From positions 1 to 64,000 of the forward strand of contig NZ_JALLIN010000022.1 in NCBI RefSeq assembly GCF_023630175.1: a DNA stretch of 64,000 bases, in the 5' to 3' direction. Made by a program: the position numbers and the translations under genes. This stretch comes from Streptomyces cellostaticus. Lineage in GTDB: Bacteria; Actinomycetota; Actinomycetes; Streptomycetales; Streptomycetaceae. The notes below the pieces were generated by a model that was not told the origin of the DNA, ran no database searches, and saw only the letters and a program-made list of their open reading frames with translations. Below, one piece after another: positions 19,798 to 27,917 of this stretch (position 1 is its first letter; the number at the start of each line of letters is the position of its first letter).

Positions 19798-19839
19798 TGA
19801 GAGCGCTCTCAGCGTCCTGTTCGATCGCGTGCATGTCAA
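19798..19839 (-). promoter_or_regulatory. GH64 promoter with LacI-family operator
   Basis: On the minus strand a TTGACA -35 (19834-19839) is followed about 17 bases on by a weak -10. The perfect palindrome TGAGAGCGCTCTCA (19798-19811) covers the start region. It matches the form of Streptomyces LacI-family operators such as the CebR box (TGGGAGCGCTCCCA), differing at the flanking bases. Repression relieved by an oligosaccharide is the expected mode. Confidence 0.75.
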
Positions 19840-19883
19840 TGATGTGAACAGGATCCGCGGCCCGGCGGACGCCGCGGCGAACC

Positions 19884-20639
19884 TCAGAGGGCGCGTTCCA
19901 GCAGGGACAGCAGGGCGGACCAGTGCCGTTCGTCGGCCTCCCGGTCGTAGGCGGTGGTGTCCGCCTGCGTGAATCCGTGCGCGGCCCCCGGATAGACCTC
20001 GGAGGTGTGCCGGACACCGGCGGCGGTGAGCGCGTCCGTCAGCCGCCGGATCTGCGCCTCGGGCATGGACCGGTCCTGGTCGGCGTGGCCGAAGTACAGC
20101 TCGGCGGTGATATGCCCGGCCCCCAGGTGCGGACTGTCGGGGGCGTCGGTGGCCAGCCGTCCGCCGTGGAAGCCGGCCGCGGCCGCGACCCGGTCCGGGT
20201 GGGTGGCCGCGGTCCGCAGGGCCAGCCGGGCGCCCATGCAGTAGCCCGTCAGCGCCACCGGGCCGTCGGCGACCACGGGGCTGCGGGCGAGCCAGTCCAG
20301 GTAGGCGTCCGCGTCCCGCCGGGTCCGGTCCGGCGTGAGGGAGGCCATGACCGGTCCGATCCGCTCCCAGATGGTCGGGTCGGCCGCGGTGTCGATGAAC
20401 TCCGGGACCTCTCCGATCGGGGTGCGGCCGTGCCGGTGGAAGACGTTGGGCACCAGCACCGTGCAGCCGGCGGCCGCGAGCCGGTCTGCCATCGAGCGCA
20501 GCCACGGGCGCAGCCCGTACGCGTCCTGGTAGAGGAGCACCCCCGGCCGCGGCCGCCCGTCTGCGGGGTGGGCGAGATAGGCGTCGGCGACGCCGTCCGC
20601 GGTCGGTACGTCGACGTCGGTGCCCTGTACGTCGGTCAT
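19884..20639 (-). CDS. Dienelactone hydrolase family protein
   Basis: A 251-aa alpha/beta hydrolase of the dienelactone hydrolase type. The nucleophile is the Cys in GYCMGARLA, the acid is Asp in FGHADQDRS, and the base is His in YPGAAHGF. It starts VDVPTADGVADAYLAHP, the usual first strand. The family opens lactones in aromatic degradation, but many Streptomyces members have unknown esterase roles. No aromatic-catabolic genes are nearby. The ATG at 20639 has GGGAGG upstream. The ORF remains open to 20723 with no better start. Confidence 0.88.
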   Translation of the reverse strand: MTDVQGTDVDVPTADGVADAYLAHPADGRPRPGVLLYQDAYGLRPWLRSMADRLAAAGCTVLVPNVFHRHGRTPIGEVPEFIDTAADPTIWERIGPVMASLTPDRTRRDADAYLDWLARSPVVADGPVALTGYCMGARLALRTAATHPDRVAAAAGFHGGRLATDAPDSPHLGAGHITAELYFGHADQDRSMPEAQIRRLTDALTAAGVRHTSEVYPGAAHGFTQADTTAYDREADERHWSALLSLLERAL

Positions 20640-20751
20640 GGTGGGGAGCCTCCCGGATGGATCGGCCGAGCGGGGCCCGGGTGCCCACCGGCCTCGCGTG
20701 TACGCCCTCATGCTGCCACGCAAGATCCATACGGCCGGGCCGGCCCGTCCG

Positions 20752-21372
20752 TCACTCGAAGCGGGCCGTGTCCCCGGCGCCCCGCCGGACGATCTCCGCC
20801 TCCCCGCCGGAGAAGTCGACCACCGTGGTCGGTTCGGTGCCGCACTCCCCGGAGTCGACCACCGCGTCCACCACGTGGTCGAGCCGGTCCTTGATCTCCC
20901 AGCCCTGGGTCATCGGCTCCTCCTCGTCCGGCAGCAGCAGGGTGCTGGACAGCAGCGGCTCACCCAGTTCGGCCAGCAGGGTCTGGGTGACCACGTGGTC
21001 GGGGATGCGCACGCCCACCGTCTTCTTCTTCGGGTGCAGCAGCTTGCGCGGCACCTCGCGGGTGGCCGGGAGGATGAAGGTGTAGCTGCCCGGGGTCGAC
21101 GCCTTGACGGCCCGGAACACGTCGTTGTCGACCCGTACGAACTGGCCGAGCTGCGCGAAGTCCCGGCACATCAGGGTGAAGTGGTGCCGGTCGTCCAGCC
21201 GGCGGATCGAACGGATCCGCTCCATGCCGTCCCGGCTGCCGATCTGGCAGCCCAGCGCGTAGCAGGAGTCGGTCGGGTATGCGATGAGCGCCCCCGAGCG
21301 CACCGCGTCGACGATCTGGCCGATGCTGCGCGGCTGCGGGTTCTCGGGGTGCACGTCGAAGTACTTCGCCAT
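20752..21372 (-). CDS. YciO/YrdC/Sua5 family protein (threonylcarbamoyl-AMP synthase-like)
   Basis: A 206-aa single-domain protein. It reads IGQIVDAVRSGALIAYPTDSCYALGCQIGSR, then the KxR-like SIRRLDDRHHFTLMCRDF, and PGSYTFILPATREVPRKLLHPKKKTVGVRIPDH, the pattern of the YciO branch. Sua5/YrdC proteins make threonylcarbamoyl-AMP for the tRNA t6A modification. YciO homologues bind the same ligands but may have a different main role, and a second essential copy usually lies elsewhere. The start MAKYFDVHPENPQPRS is typical. Confidence 0.9.
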   Translation of the reverse strand: MAKYFDVHPENPQPRSIGQIVDAVRSGALIAYPTDSCYALGCQIGSRDGMERIRSIRRLDDRHHFTLMCRDFAQLGQFVRVDNDVFRAVKASTPGSYTFILPATREVPRKLLHPKKKTVGVRIPDHVVTQTLLAELGEPLLSSTLLLPDEEEPMTQGWEIKDRLDHVVDAVVDSGECGTEPTTVVDFSGGEAEIVRRGAGDTARFE

Positions 21373-21993
21373 CCGCCGAGCTTAATGCCCTTCCGGGGGT
21401 GCCGCGGGCCGGGCGGGCCCCGTCCGCCGTGGCATCCGTACCGCCGGCACCGCCGGCCGGCGGTGAACCGGAACGGGACGCCCGGTCGGCGGTGCCGGTG
21501 CCTCCCCTCGGCGCACCGGCCCGCCGCACCGCCCGTACACCCGTACGCGTTCCGCGCCCCGCCGGGCAGGGCCCCCGCCCGCCGCCCGGGCGCACGCGGG
21601 GCACCCGAGCGGGTGCCCCTGGACGGGCTGTGCGCCTCCGCCGCGGTCACCGGTGCGCTCCGCCTGCCGGGCACCCTCCTCGCGGGGACCGGAGTGTGCC
21701 GCTCGCCGGGCACGCACACCGGCGCCCCGGACCGCCGGGAGCGATCGGCGGCCCCCGTGCCGGAACTCCCCGCGATTCGCCTCGTGTAGGACGTGCATCA
21801 GGGGGCATCCGATGGAGGAGCCGCCCGGGGGCCTCCCCCCCGCCACCGGGCTGCGGTGCCTCCGCCGGCGGTCCACCCCCCTGACCGCCGGCGGAGCCGC
21901 GCCCACGGGCGCCGCCGACGGCACGAGGCCGTGAATCGGGTAACGTCCACGTCCGAAACCCGAGGTCGACGCGAGAGCGAGGAGGGGCACGAC
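21373..21993. other. Intergenic region, no gene seen
   Basis: A 621-base gap between the leftward YciO-like gene and the rightward PucR-like gene. Open frames crossing it are low-complexity Pro/Arg/Ala shadows without ribosome sites. I see no clear hairpin, palindrome or RNA gene. The promoters for both flanking genes should lie within it, but I could not place them. Confidence 0.5.
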
Positions 21994-23523
21994 GTGGTCG
22001 GCCGAGTCGACGAAGGCCTCCACGCCGAGGAGCCGCACACCACCGACTGGGCCGAGCAGTTGCTGGACCATCTGCGCCCCGCCGCCCGCGATCCGCACCG
22101 GCTCGTGGCCTGGCTGGGACGGGCCCTGCGGGCGGCCGTGTGCCTCCAGGACCCGGACGGCGGCCTCCTCGCGGGCGAGCCGGTGCCGCTCGACTCCGCC
22201 GTGCTCGCCGACGTGGGAGGCGGCCGGGTCTCCTCCGCCGCGCTGCACGACGGCGAGCGCCACGTCCGCATGGTCGCGGTACGCCACCGCGAGCAGGGCA
22301 CCGGCGCCGTGCTGGCCCTGGTCCGCGGCGAACCCTTCGACCCGCGAGCCGCCGCGCTCGTCAACCGCGCCGCCGGTGTGCTCGAACTCCTGCTGCGGCA
22401 CCGGGAGCTGACCCGTGCGGGGCACCGCCTGCGCCGGGCCACGGCCGATCTGCGGCTCGCCATCCTGCAGTTGCTGATGGTGGAGGACATCGTCTCCGCC
22501 CGCAGGGTCGCCGCGGGCCTCTGGCCGGGCCTGCTCGAGGGGGACACCGCCAGGGTGTACGTGGTGGAGAGCGACCCCGCCGAGCGGGACGCCCTCGCCG
22601 ACGCCTGCGCTTGCGCCACCGACGGCCAGGCACTGGTCGTGCGCTGTCCCGCGAGGGACGGCCATGTCATCGTCGTCGGCCCCGAACCCGCGGCGGGGCA
22701 GCGGCTGCGGTCCCTGATCGACGGCCGGCCCGGCGTCTTCCTCGGCGGCAGCCTGCGCCAGCGTCTCGCCCACACCGCCACCGCCTACGGCCAGGCCGTC
22801 AGCGCCCTCGCCGTCGCCCGCTTCCGCCCGGACCGGACGGCCGTCCACGCCGAACGCACCCACCCCGAGCGCCTCATGGACCCGGCCGCACTGCACGCCT
22901 GGTCCGCGGCGGTGCTGCGCCCCCTCGACACCCTGCCGCACCACACCCGCGCCGAACTCCTCGCCACCACCCGTCTCGGCCTGGAGTTCACCGCCGTGAG
23001 CGCGGCCAAGGTGCTCGGTGTCAGCCGCAACACCGTCCGCGCCCGCACGGACCGTGTCGAGGCGCTGATCGGCGCGGACTTCGCCGGCCTCGCCACCCGG
23101 GCCGCGGTCCGGCTCGCGCTCGGCTCCGAAGCGGGGCACGGCCGGTACGGCCCCGGCGGCACGGAATCCGCCCCGCCGTCCGGCGTCCGGCTCGCCGACC
23201 TGCTCACCCAGCCCGCGCTGCGCGGCTGGGCCGGGGATCTCCTCGGCCGCCTGGACGGCGACGGCCGCGATCTGCGCCGCACCGTGCGCTCCTGGCTCGC
23301 CGCCGACGCCAACGCCGAGCGCGCGGCACGGGAACTGGGCGTCCACGCCCAGACCGTGCGCGAGCACGTCCGGGCCGCCGAACCCGTGCTGGAACGCCAG
23401 TTGCTGGCCGGCGGGAGCGATCTGTACGAGGTCGTGCTCGCCCATCTGGCGCTCGGTGCCCTCGCCCTGCCCGGCCTCGGCGGGGCGAACCGGGGCCAAC
23501 CGGACTCGCCTGTGCACGGGTGA
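21994..23523 (+). CDS. PucR/CdaR-like helix-turn-helix regulator
   Basis: A 509-aa transcription regulator. The N-terminal two thirds look like a sensor region (about 20-200 GAF-like, then a GGDEF-like fragment near RPGVFLGGSL). There are two PucR-type C-terminal HTH segments: TRLGLEFTAVSAAKVLGVSRNTVRARTDRVE (about 325-355) and AADANAERAARELGVHAQTVREHVRAAE (about 432-460). Duplicated HTH parts are unusual, since most PucR proteins have one at the end. The GTG at 21994 follows GAGGAGGGG. The upstream frame is open but has no better start. Target genes are unknown. Confidence 0.75.
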   Translation: MVGRVDEGLHAEEPHTTDWAEQLLDHLRPAARDPHRLVAWLGRALRAAVCLQDPDGGLLAGEPVPLDSAVLADVGGGRVSSAALHDGERHVRMVAVRHREQGTGAVLALVRGEPFDPRAAALVNRAAGVLELLLRHRELTRAGHRLRRATADLRLAILQLLMVEDIVSARRVAAGLWPGLLEGDTARVYVVESDPAERDALADACACATDGQALVVRCPARDGHVIVVGPEPAAGQRLRSLIDGRPGVFLGGSLRQRLAHTATAYGQAVSALAVARFRPDRTAVHAERTHPERLMDPAALHAWSAAVLRPLDTLPHHTRAELLATTRLGLEFTAVSAAKVLGVSRNTVRARTDRVEALIGADFAGLATRAAVRLALGSEAGHGRYGPGGTESAPPSGVRLADLLTQPALRGWAGDLLGRLDGDGRDLRRTVRSWLAADANAERAARELGVHAQTVREHVRAAEPVLERQLLAGGSDLYEVVLAHLALGALALPGLGGANRGQPDSPVHG

Positions 23524-23544
23524 GTCCCCGGCGCCGCCGGGAGG

Positions 23545-23575
23545 GCACGGGCGCGGTACCCGCGGCCGTGCCCCG
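23545..23575 (+). terminator. Hairpin terminator after the PucR-like gene
   Basis: The arms GGGCACGG (23545-23552) and CCGTGCCC (23568-23575) enclose a further CGCGG/CCGCG pairing. It sits 22 bases past the stop and ahead of the converging serine hydrolase gene. Confidence 0.7.
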
Positions 23576-23686
23576 TGCGTAACGTCGGTGATGCGCGGGG
23601 CACGACCGGTACGGGGGACCGGTCGCCGCCCCGCCCCCTTCTCGGCGGCGGGGTGGATCCCCCCCTTCGCGGCAGCCCGGCCGGTC

Positions 23687-24955
23687 TCACCGCGCCGCGG
23701 GCTGGGCCGGCAGGTCGAAGACGTGACCGGGGGAGATGATCCGTGTGACGGCCCGTCCGAACAGCGTGCTCGGCTCCTGGTTGTCGTGGCCGATGTCGGT
23801 GTTGAGGGCCACCACCAGGGTCGTCCGCGCCTCGGGCAGGTGGATGGTCAGGGTCTCGTAGCCGGGCAGCGAGCCGTTGTGGCCGATCCATCCCTGCACG
23901 TCGAAGATCCCCAGCCCGTACCCGGCGCCCGGGATCGCCGTGGGCGGTGTGTCGAGCCGCTGCCGCTGCGCGGCGGCACTGATCATCCGCCGGCCGTCCG
24001 GGAATCGGCCGGTCGCCACCGTGGGCGCCCAGGTCCGCAGGTCCCCCACGGTGGAGATCATCGCGCCGGCCGCCCACGCCCACGACGGGTTCCAGTCGGC
24101 CGTGTCCTGCACCTTGCCGTCGGCCGTCTGGTCCGTGTAGCCCTGCGGGTGGGGGGAGGGGAAGCCGGCGCCCGACGGGAAGGAGGTGTCCTTCATCCCG
24201 GCCGGGACGAGGATGTGCCGGCGGATGTAGTCACCGAGCTTCAGCCCGCTCTGCCTCTCGACCACCAGGCCGAGCAGGATGAGGTTGGTGTTGCTGTAGT
24301 AGAACTTCCGCCCCGGCGGGAACATCACCGGGTGCCGGAAGGAGTAGCCGAGCAACTGCCGTGGTGTGAAGGGGCGTTGCGGATCGGATGTGAGGGCCTT
24401 GAAGAAGCCGTCGTCCTCGGAGTAGTTGAACAGCCCGCTGCGCATCCCGGCCAGCTCGCGCAGGGTGATCCGGTCCCCGTTCGGGACGCCGTCGACGTAC
24501 CTGCCGATCGGGTCGTCCAGGCCGGCCTTCCCCTGGTCGACCAGTTGCAGCAGCGCCGTCACGGTGAAGGTCTTGGTCTCGCTGCCGATCCGGACGTACA
24601 TGTCCGGTGCCATCCTCCGGCCGTCGCTCCGGTCGGCCACGCCGAAGGAGCGGACGTAGCTGCCGCGGTCCGGCGTCCAGACGCCGACGGTGACGCCGGG
24701 CACGTCCGCCGTGCGCATCACCTGCCGCACGGCGGAGTCGAGCCGTCGGGTCACCTGGGGGGTGAGCGGGCGGACGGCGTCCGGTCCGGAGGGGGAGGGG
24801 GAGGGGGAGGAGAGGATCGGCGAGCCGGTGGCGGCCGCGACCGGCGCGCCGGCCTGTGCCGCCCCGGCGGGAGCGCCGGTGAGCGGTACCGTCAGTGCCC
24901 CTGCCGCGACGGCGACCGCGGCCCCCCTGCGCAGGCGTGCGAGCGAATGCGACAT
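23687..24955 (-). CDS. Secreted serine beta-lactamase/DD-peptidase-like hydrolase (S12)
   Basis: A 422-aa exported member of the class C beta-lactamase/R61 DD-peptidase family. The signal peptide runs MSHSLARLRRGAAVAVAAGALTVPLTGAPAGAAQ and is followed by a Ser/Pro linker. The active-site SxxK is in GSETKTFT, the second motif YSN in FYYSNTNL, and the third (HNG) in GWIGHNGSLPGYE. Members trim peptidoglycan stems, hydrolyse esters or cleave D-peptides; the specificity is not visible. The ATG at 24955 has GGAG upstream. The gene converges with the PucR-like gene. Confidence 0.9.
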   Translation of the reverse strand: MSHSLARLRRGAAVAVAAGALTVPLTGAPAGAAQAGAPVAAATGSPILSSPSPSPSGPDAVRPLTPQVTRRLDSAVRQVMRTADVPGVTVGVWTPDRGSYVRSFGVADRSDGRRMAPDMYVRIGSETKTFTVTALLQLVDQGKAGLDDPIGRYVDGVPNGDRITLRELAGMRSGLFNYSEDDGFFKALTSDPQRPFTPRQLLGYSFRHPVMFPPGRKFYYSNTNLILLGLVVERQSGLKLGDYIRRHILVPAGMKDTSFPSGAGFPSPHPQGYTDQTADGKVQDTADWNPSWAWAAGAMISTVGDLRTWAPTVATGRFPDGRRMISAAAQRQRLDTPPTAIPGAGYGLGIFDVQGWIGHNGSLPGYETLTIHLPEARTTLVVALNTDIGHDNQEPSTLFGRAVTRIISPGHVFDLPAQPAAR

Positions 24956-25286
24956 GGGCGACTCCAACCACATGAGAGCCGGACGTGCGGTGGGCGAGAC
25001 GTCGGAGCCCTGCCCGCTCAGCATAGGGGCGCCGACCGCACCCCGCCCGTCGGCCCGGTGAGGGCGGCGGCCGACGGTCCCCGCCCAACTCGGGGTGAGG
25101 CGGCGGTCTTCGGGGCGGTCCGCGAGGAGGGGGCGAACGTCCGGAGCACACGCCCGCCGTGTCCGCTGCGAGCTCCGGGGGAGTGCCGGACGGATGCGCC
25201 CGTACCGGGTGCACTCGCGCCGGCGGCCGGTGCGGCGGGGCCGGCGTGCCGGGCGCCCCGGTGCTGTGCGGCGCCGTGGCGGCCCC
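24956..25286. other. Intergenic region, no gene seen
   Basis: A 331-base gap between two leftward genes. I see no convincing reading frame, repeat or hairpin. The promoter of the serine hydrolase gene is expected near its left end. Confidence 0.5.
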
Positions 25287-25754
25287 CTAACGTCCGCACA
25301 GGGGAGCCGTGACCGCCAGCATGCCGTTGGCCTGCCGCAGTGCGCTCTCCAGGGTGCCGGGTGTGTGCAGCGAGCCGGTGCCGTCCGGCGGGACCAGCCA
25401 TTCCAGGGAGCGGGCGGGCCGGTACGGGGGCGGCACGGCGACCCAGGACCCCTTGGTCGCGTACCGCAGGCCGGCCCCGACCCAGCCGCCGGCGGGGTCG
25501 GGCGGCAGGAAGAACCCGACCCGTCCCGCGGTGGTGTCCACCAGGGTCGGGCCGGGCACGGGCAGCCCGGGCCGCCACAGCAGGTCAAGTGTGAGCAGAC
25601 CGAGCCGGTCGGGCACGCTCAGCACGTCCCAGAAGCGGCCCGCCTCCAGCACCGAGACGCCGTCGCCGTGGTCCCACTCCCACTTGCAGGCCCGTGGATC
25701 GCCCGCCGCCGCGGCGAGCCACTCCACGCCCCGCATCCACATCGCGTTCGTCAT
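25287..25754 (-). CDS. Conserved hypothetical protein (possible prim-pol-like domain)
   Basis: A 155-aa protein of the Streptomyces type starting MTNAMWMRGVEWLAAAAGDPRACKWEWDHGDG. It contains GPTLVDTTAGRVGFFLPPDPAGGW and ATKGSWVAVPPPYR. The order of these strands resembles the N-terminal bifunctional primase/polymerase-like proteins, but I see no clear catalytic triad, so the resemblance is weak. There is no signal or membrane segment. The ATG at 25754 has GGAG 8 bases upstream. The gene is divergent from the aminotransferase-Lrp operon across an AT-rich regulatory gap. Confidence 0.7.
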   Translation of the reverse strand: MTNAMWMRGVEWLAAAAGDPRACKWEWDHGDGVSVLEAGRFWDVLSVPDRLGLLTLDLLWRPGLPVPGPTLVDTTAGRVGFFLPPDPAGGWVGAGLRYATKGSWVAVPPPYRPARSLEWLVPPDGTGSLHTPGTLESALRQANGMLAVTAPLCGR

Positions 25755-25854
25755 GCACTGCTCCGGGTGATTCTCGCTCGTCCGCCCGCGGCGCGGGAAA
25801 CGGTCATGACCGGGCACTCGGTGCGTGGGCACGCCAACCCGGCATATGCATGCT

Positions 25855-25870
25855 GATAGATATTTCTATC
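25855..25870. promoter_or_regulatory. AT-rich inverted repeat
   Basis: GATAGA-TATT-TCTATC, a perfect 6-bp inverted repeat in a patch far richer in A+T than its surroundings. It lies between the divergent hypothetical gene and the aminotransferase gene, next to a GCATATGCATGC palindromic stretch (25842-25853). It may be an operator for either direction. Confidence 0.5.
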
Positions 25871-25945
25871 CGGCGGAAGGGGTGGCGCAGGCCGGCGTTT
25901 CGGTGGCGCGCCCGGCGTTCCCGTGGCCAGGCGGCAACGAGCAGC

Positions 25946-25975
25946 CGATTCGAGTGTTGTGGCAATCGATTCGAG
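25946..25975 (+). promoter_or_regulatory. Direct repeats spaced two helical turns (candidate Lrp site)
   Basis: CGATTCGAG occurs at 25946-25954 and again at 25967-25975, exactly 21 bp apart. A weaker TTCGATG lies a further 21 bp on. The array lies about 80-110 bases upstream of the aminotransferase ATG, close to a possible TTGTTC/TACGCT promoter. Evenly phased sites suit an Lrp/AsnC octamer, and an Lrp gene is the second gene of the operon. Confidence 0.5.
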
Positions 25976-26052
25976 CGTCAGACCTTGTTCGATGTGCGTT
26001 TTCGGTCGTACGCTGCTGCTGTTCCGTTGCCCAGCCCATACCGAGGTACTCC

Positions 26053-27402
26053 ATGGACCGCACGCGTCTGCACGCCCTACTGGCCCGCGAGAGCGCGGAG
26101 GCCGAACGCCGCAACCCGCGCTCCAGGGCGGCCTACGCACGGGCCGACCATCTCTTCGGCCGCGTGCCGATGACCTGGATGAACAAGACCGCCGGGGCCT
26201 TCCCCCGCTACCTCGCCGGGGCACGCGGCGCCCGGGTCACCGACGTGGACGGCCACGAGTACATCGACTTCTGCCTCGGTGACACGGGCGCGATGGCCGG
26301 TCACTCGCCGGCCCCGGTCACCGAGGCCGTCCAGCACCGGTACGGGACGCTGGGCGGGGCCACCGCCATGCTGCCCACCGAGGACGCCGAGTGGGTCGGC
26401 GCCGAGCTGACCCGGCGCTTCGGCCTGGCCCGCTGGAGTTTCTCGCTGACCGCGACCGACGCCAACCGGTGGGCGATCCGGCTCGCCCGCGCCGTCACCG
26501 GCCGCCCGAAGATCCTGGTCAACAGCTACTGCTACCACGGCAGCGTCGACGAGTCGCTGATCGTGGTCGGTCCCGACGGCCGGGGCGCGGACCGGCCCGG
26601 CAACGTCGGCGCCCCGTGCGACGTCACCCGGACCAGCAGGGTCGCGGAGTTCAACGACCTGGCCGGGCTGGAGCGCGAGCTGGCCCACGGCGACGTCGCC
26701 GCCGTGCTCATGGAACCCGCGCTCACCAACATCGGCATCGTGCTGCCCGAGCCCGGCTACCTCGCCGGCGTCCGCGAGCTGACCCGGCGGTACGGGGTGC
26801 TGCTGATCAACGACGAGACCCACACCTTCTCCGCCGGACCCGGCGGCTGCACGGCGGCCTGGGACCTCGACCCCGACCTGCTGACCATCGGCAAGGCGAT
26901 CGGGGGCGGCATTCCGGCCGGCGCGTACGGCCTGTCCGCCGAACTGGCCGAGCGGCTGCTGGGACGCGACGACCTGGACCTCGTGGACATGGGCGGCGTC
27001 GGCGGCACACTCGCCGGGAACGCCCTGTCGGTGGCCGCGACCCGCGCCACCCTGGAGCACGTGCTCACCGACGGGGCCTTCACCCGGATGGCGGGGCTCT
27101 CGGAGCGCTTCGAGGCGGGCGTCCGGGCCGGTGTCGAGGCGTACCGGCTGCCCTGGTCCGTCAGCCGGCTCGGCGCCCGCACCGAGTACCGTTTCACCTC
27201 CCCGGCACCCCGCACCGGCACCGAGTCCGCCGCCGCCACCGACCCCGAGCTGGAGGACTTCCTGCACCTCTACCTCGCCAACCGGGGCATCCTGCTGACC
27301 CCGTTCCACAACATGGCGCTGATGTGCCCCGACACCACCGAGCAGGACGTGGACACCCACACCGAGGTCTTCGCCGCGGCCCTGGCCGAACTGGCGGAGT
27401 GA
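26053..27402 (+). CDS. Class III PLP aminotransferase (HemL-like)
   Basis: A 449-aa PLP enzyme in the glutamate-1-semialdehyde aminomutase/class III aminotransferase group. Features: GNxxIDFCLGDTGAMAGHSP-type entry (DGHEYIDFCLGDTGAMAGHS), a cofactor region INDETHTF, and the Schiff-base Lys in LTIGKAIGGGIPAGAYG. Several usual residues differ: ATDANRWAIRLAR stands where HemL has GTEA...RLAR. It is therefore probably not the haem enzyme but an amino-acid or amino-sugar transaminase. The ATG at 26053 has GAGGTA upstream. An Lrp-type regulator follows 18 bases later. Confidence 0.9.
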   Translation: MDRTRLHALLARESAEAERRNPRSRAAYARADHLFGRVPMTWMNKTAGAFPRYLAGARGARVTDVDGHEYIDFCLGDTGAMAGHSPAPVTEAVQHRYGTLGGATAMLPTEDAEWVGAELTRRFGLARWSFSLTATDANRWAIRLARAVTGRPKILVNSYCYHGSVDESLIVVGPDGRGADRPGNVGAPCDVTRTSRVAEFNDLAGLERELAHGDVAAVLMEPALTNIGIVLPEPGYLAGVRELTRRYGVLLINDETHTFSAGPGGCTAAWDLDPDLLTIGKAIGGGIPAGAYGLSAELAERLLGRDDLDLVDMGGVGGTLAGNALSVAATRATLEHVLTDGAFTRMAGLSERFEAGVRAGVEAYRLPWSVSRLGARTEYRFTSPAPRTGTESAAATDPELEDFLHLYLANRGILLTPFHNMALMCPDTTEQDVDTHTEVFAAALAELAE

Positions 27403-27420
27403 GAGAGGACGCCCGCCCAG

Positions 27421-27861
27421 ATGGACGAGATCGACCGCGCCATCCTGCGCGAACTGCAGACCGACGGCCGTATCGCCTACGCGGATCTCGGCCCCCGGGT
27501 CGGCCTGTCCGCCTCGGCGGCCCGGCAGCGGCTGCAGCGCCTGCTGGACTCCAGGGCCGTCCAGGTCGTCGGCGTCACCGACCCGATGGCGATGGGCGGA
27601 CAGGCCATGGCGCTGCTCGGCATCGGCGTCGACGGCGACCCGCGGACCGTCGCGGACGCGCTCGCCGCCCGCCCCGAAGTGGTCTACTCGGTGCTCACCG
27701 CCGGCGGCTTCGACCTGTTCGCGGAGGTGGTGGCGCCGGGCCCCAAGGACCTGCTGGACTTCGTCAACGACGTGGTCCGGCCCGTCGAGGGAGTCCGCGA
27801 CGTCCAGTCCTTCCCGTACTTCGGGATCCACACCCACCGGTTCCTCTGGGACGTGGGCTGA
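27421..27861 (+). CDS. Lrp/AsnC family regulator
   Basis: A 146-aa feast/famine regulator. The N-terminal winged HTH is MDEIDRAILRELQTDGRIAYADLGPRVGLSASAARQRLQRL. The C-terminal RAM-type ligand domain covers about residues 63-140. It is the second gene of an operon with the class III aminotransferase, so it probably senses that enzyme's amino-acid substrate or product and controls the operon. Phased direct repeats upstream of the pair are candidate sites. The length is normal. Confidence 0.93.
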   Translation: MDEIDRAILRELQTDGRIAYADLGPRVGLSASAARQRLQRLLDSRAVQVVGVTDPMAMGGQAMALLGIGVDGDPRTVADALAARPEVVYSVLTAGGFDLFAEVVAPGPKDLLDFVNDVVRPVEGVRDVQSFPYFGIHTHRFLWDVG

Positions 27862-27875
27862 CCGGTGCGGCACAT

Positions 27876-27917
27876 CCCCGGACACCGGGTGGCCGGTCAG
27901 GCACCCGGTGTCCGGGG
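27876..27917. terminator. Bidirectional hairpin between Lrp and SpoIIE genes
   Basis: A perfect 16-bp stem (27876-27891 with 27902-27917) and a 10-base loop. It sits between two converging genes, and its right arm lies inside the last codons of the leftward phosphatase gene. Confidence 0.85.

Noticed and set aside
25287..25754. Calling this protein a DNA primase
   Set aside because: The strand order is only loosely like prim-pol proteins and no catalytic acids could be matched, so it is left as hypothetical.
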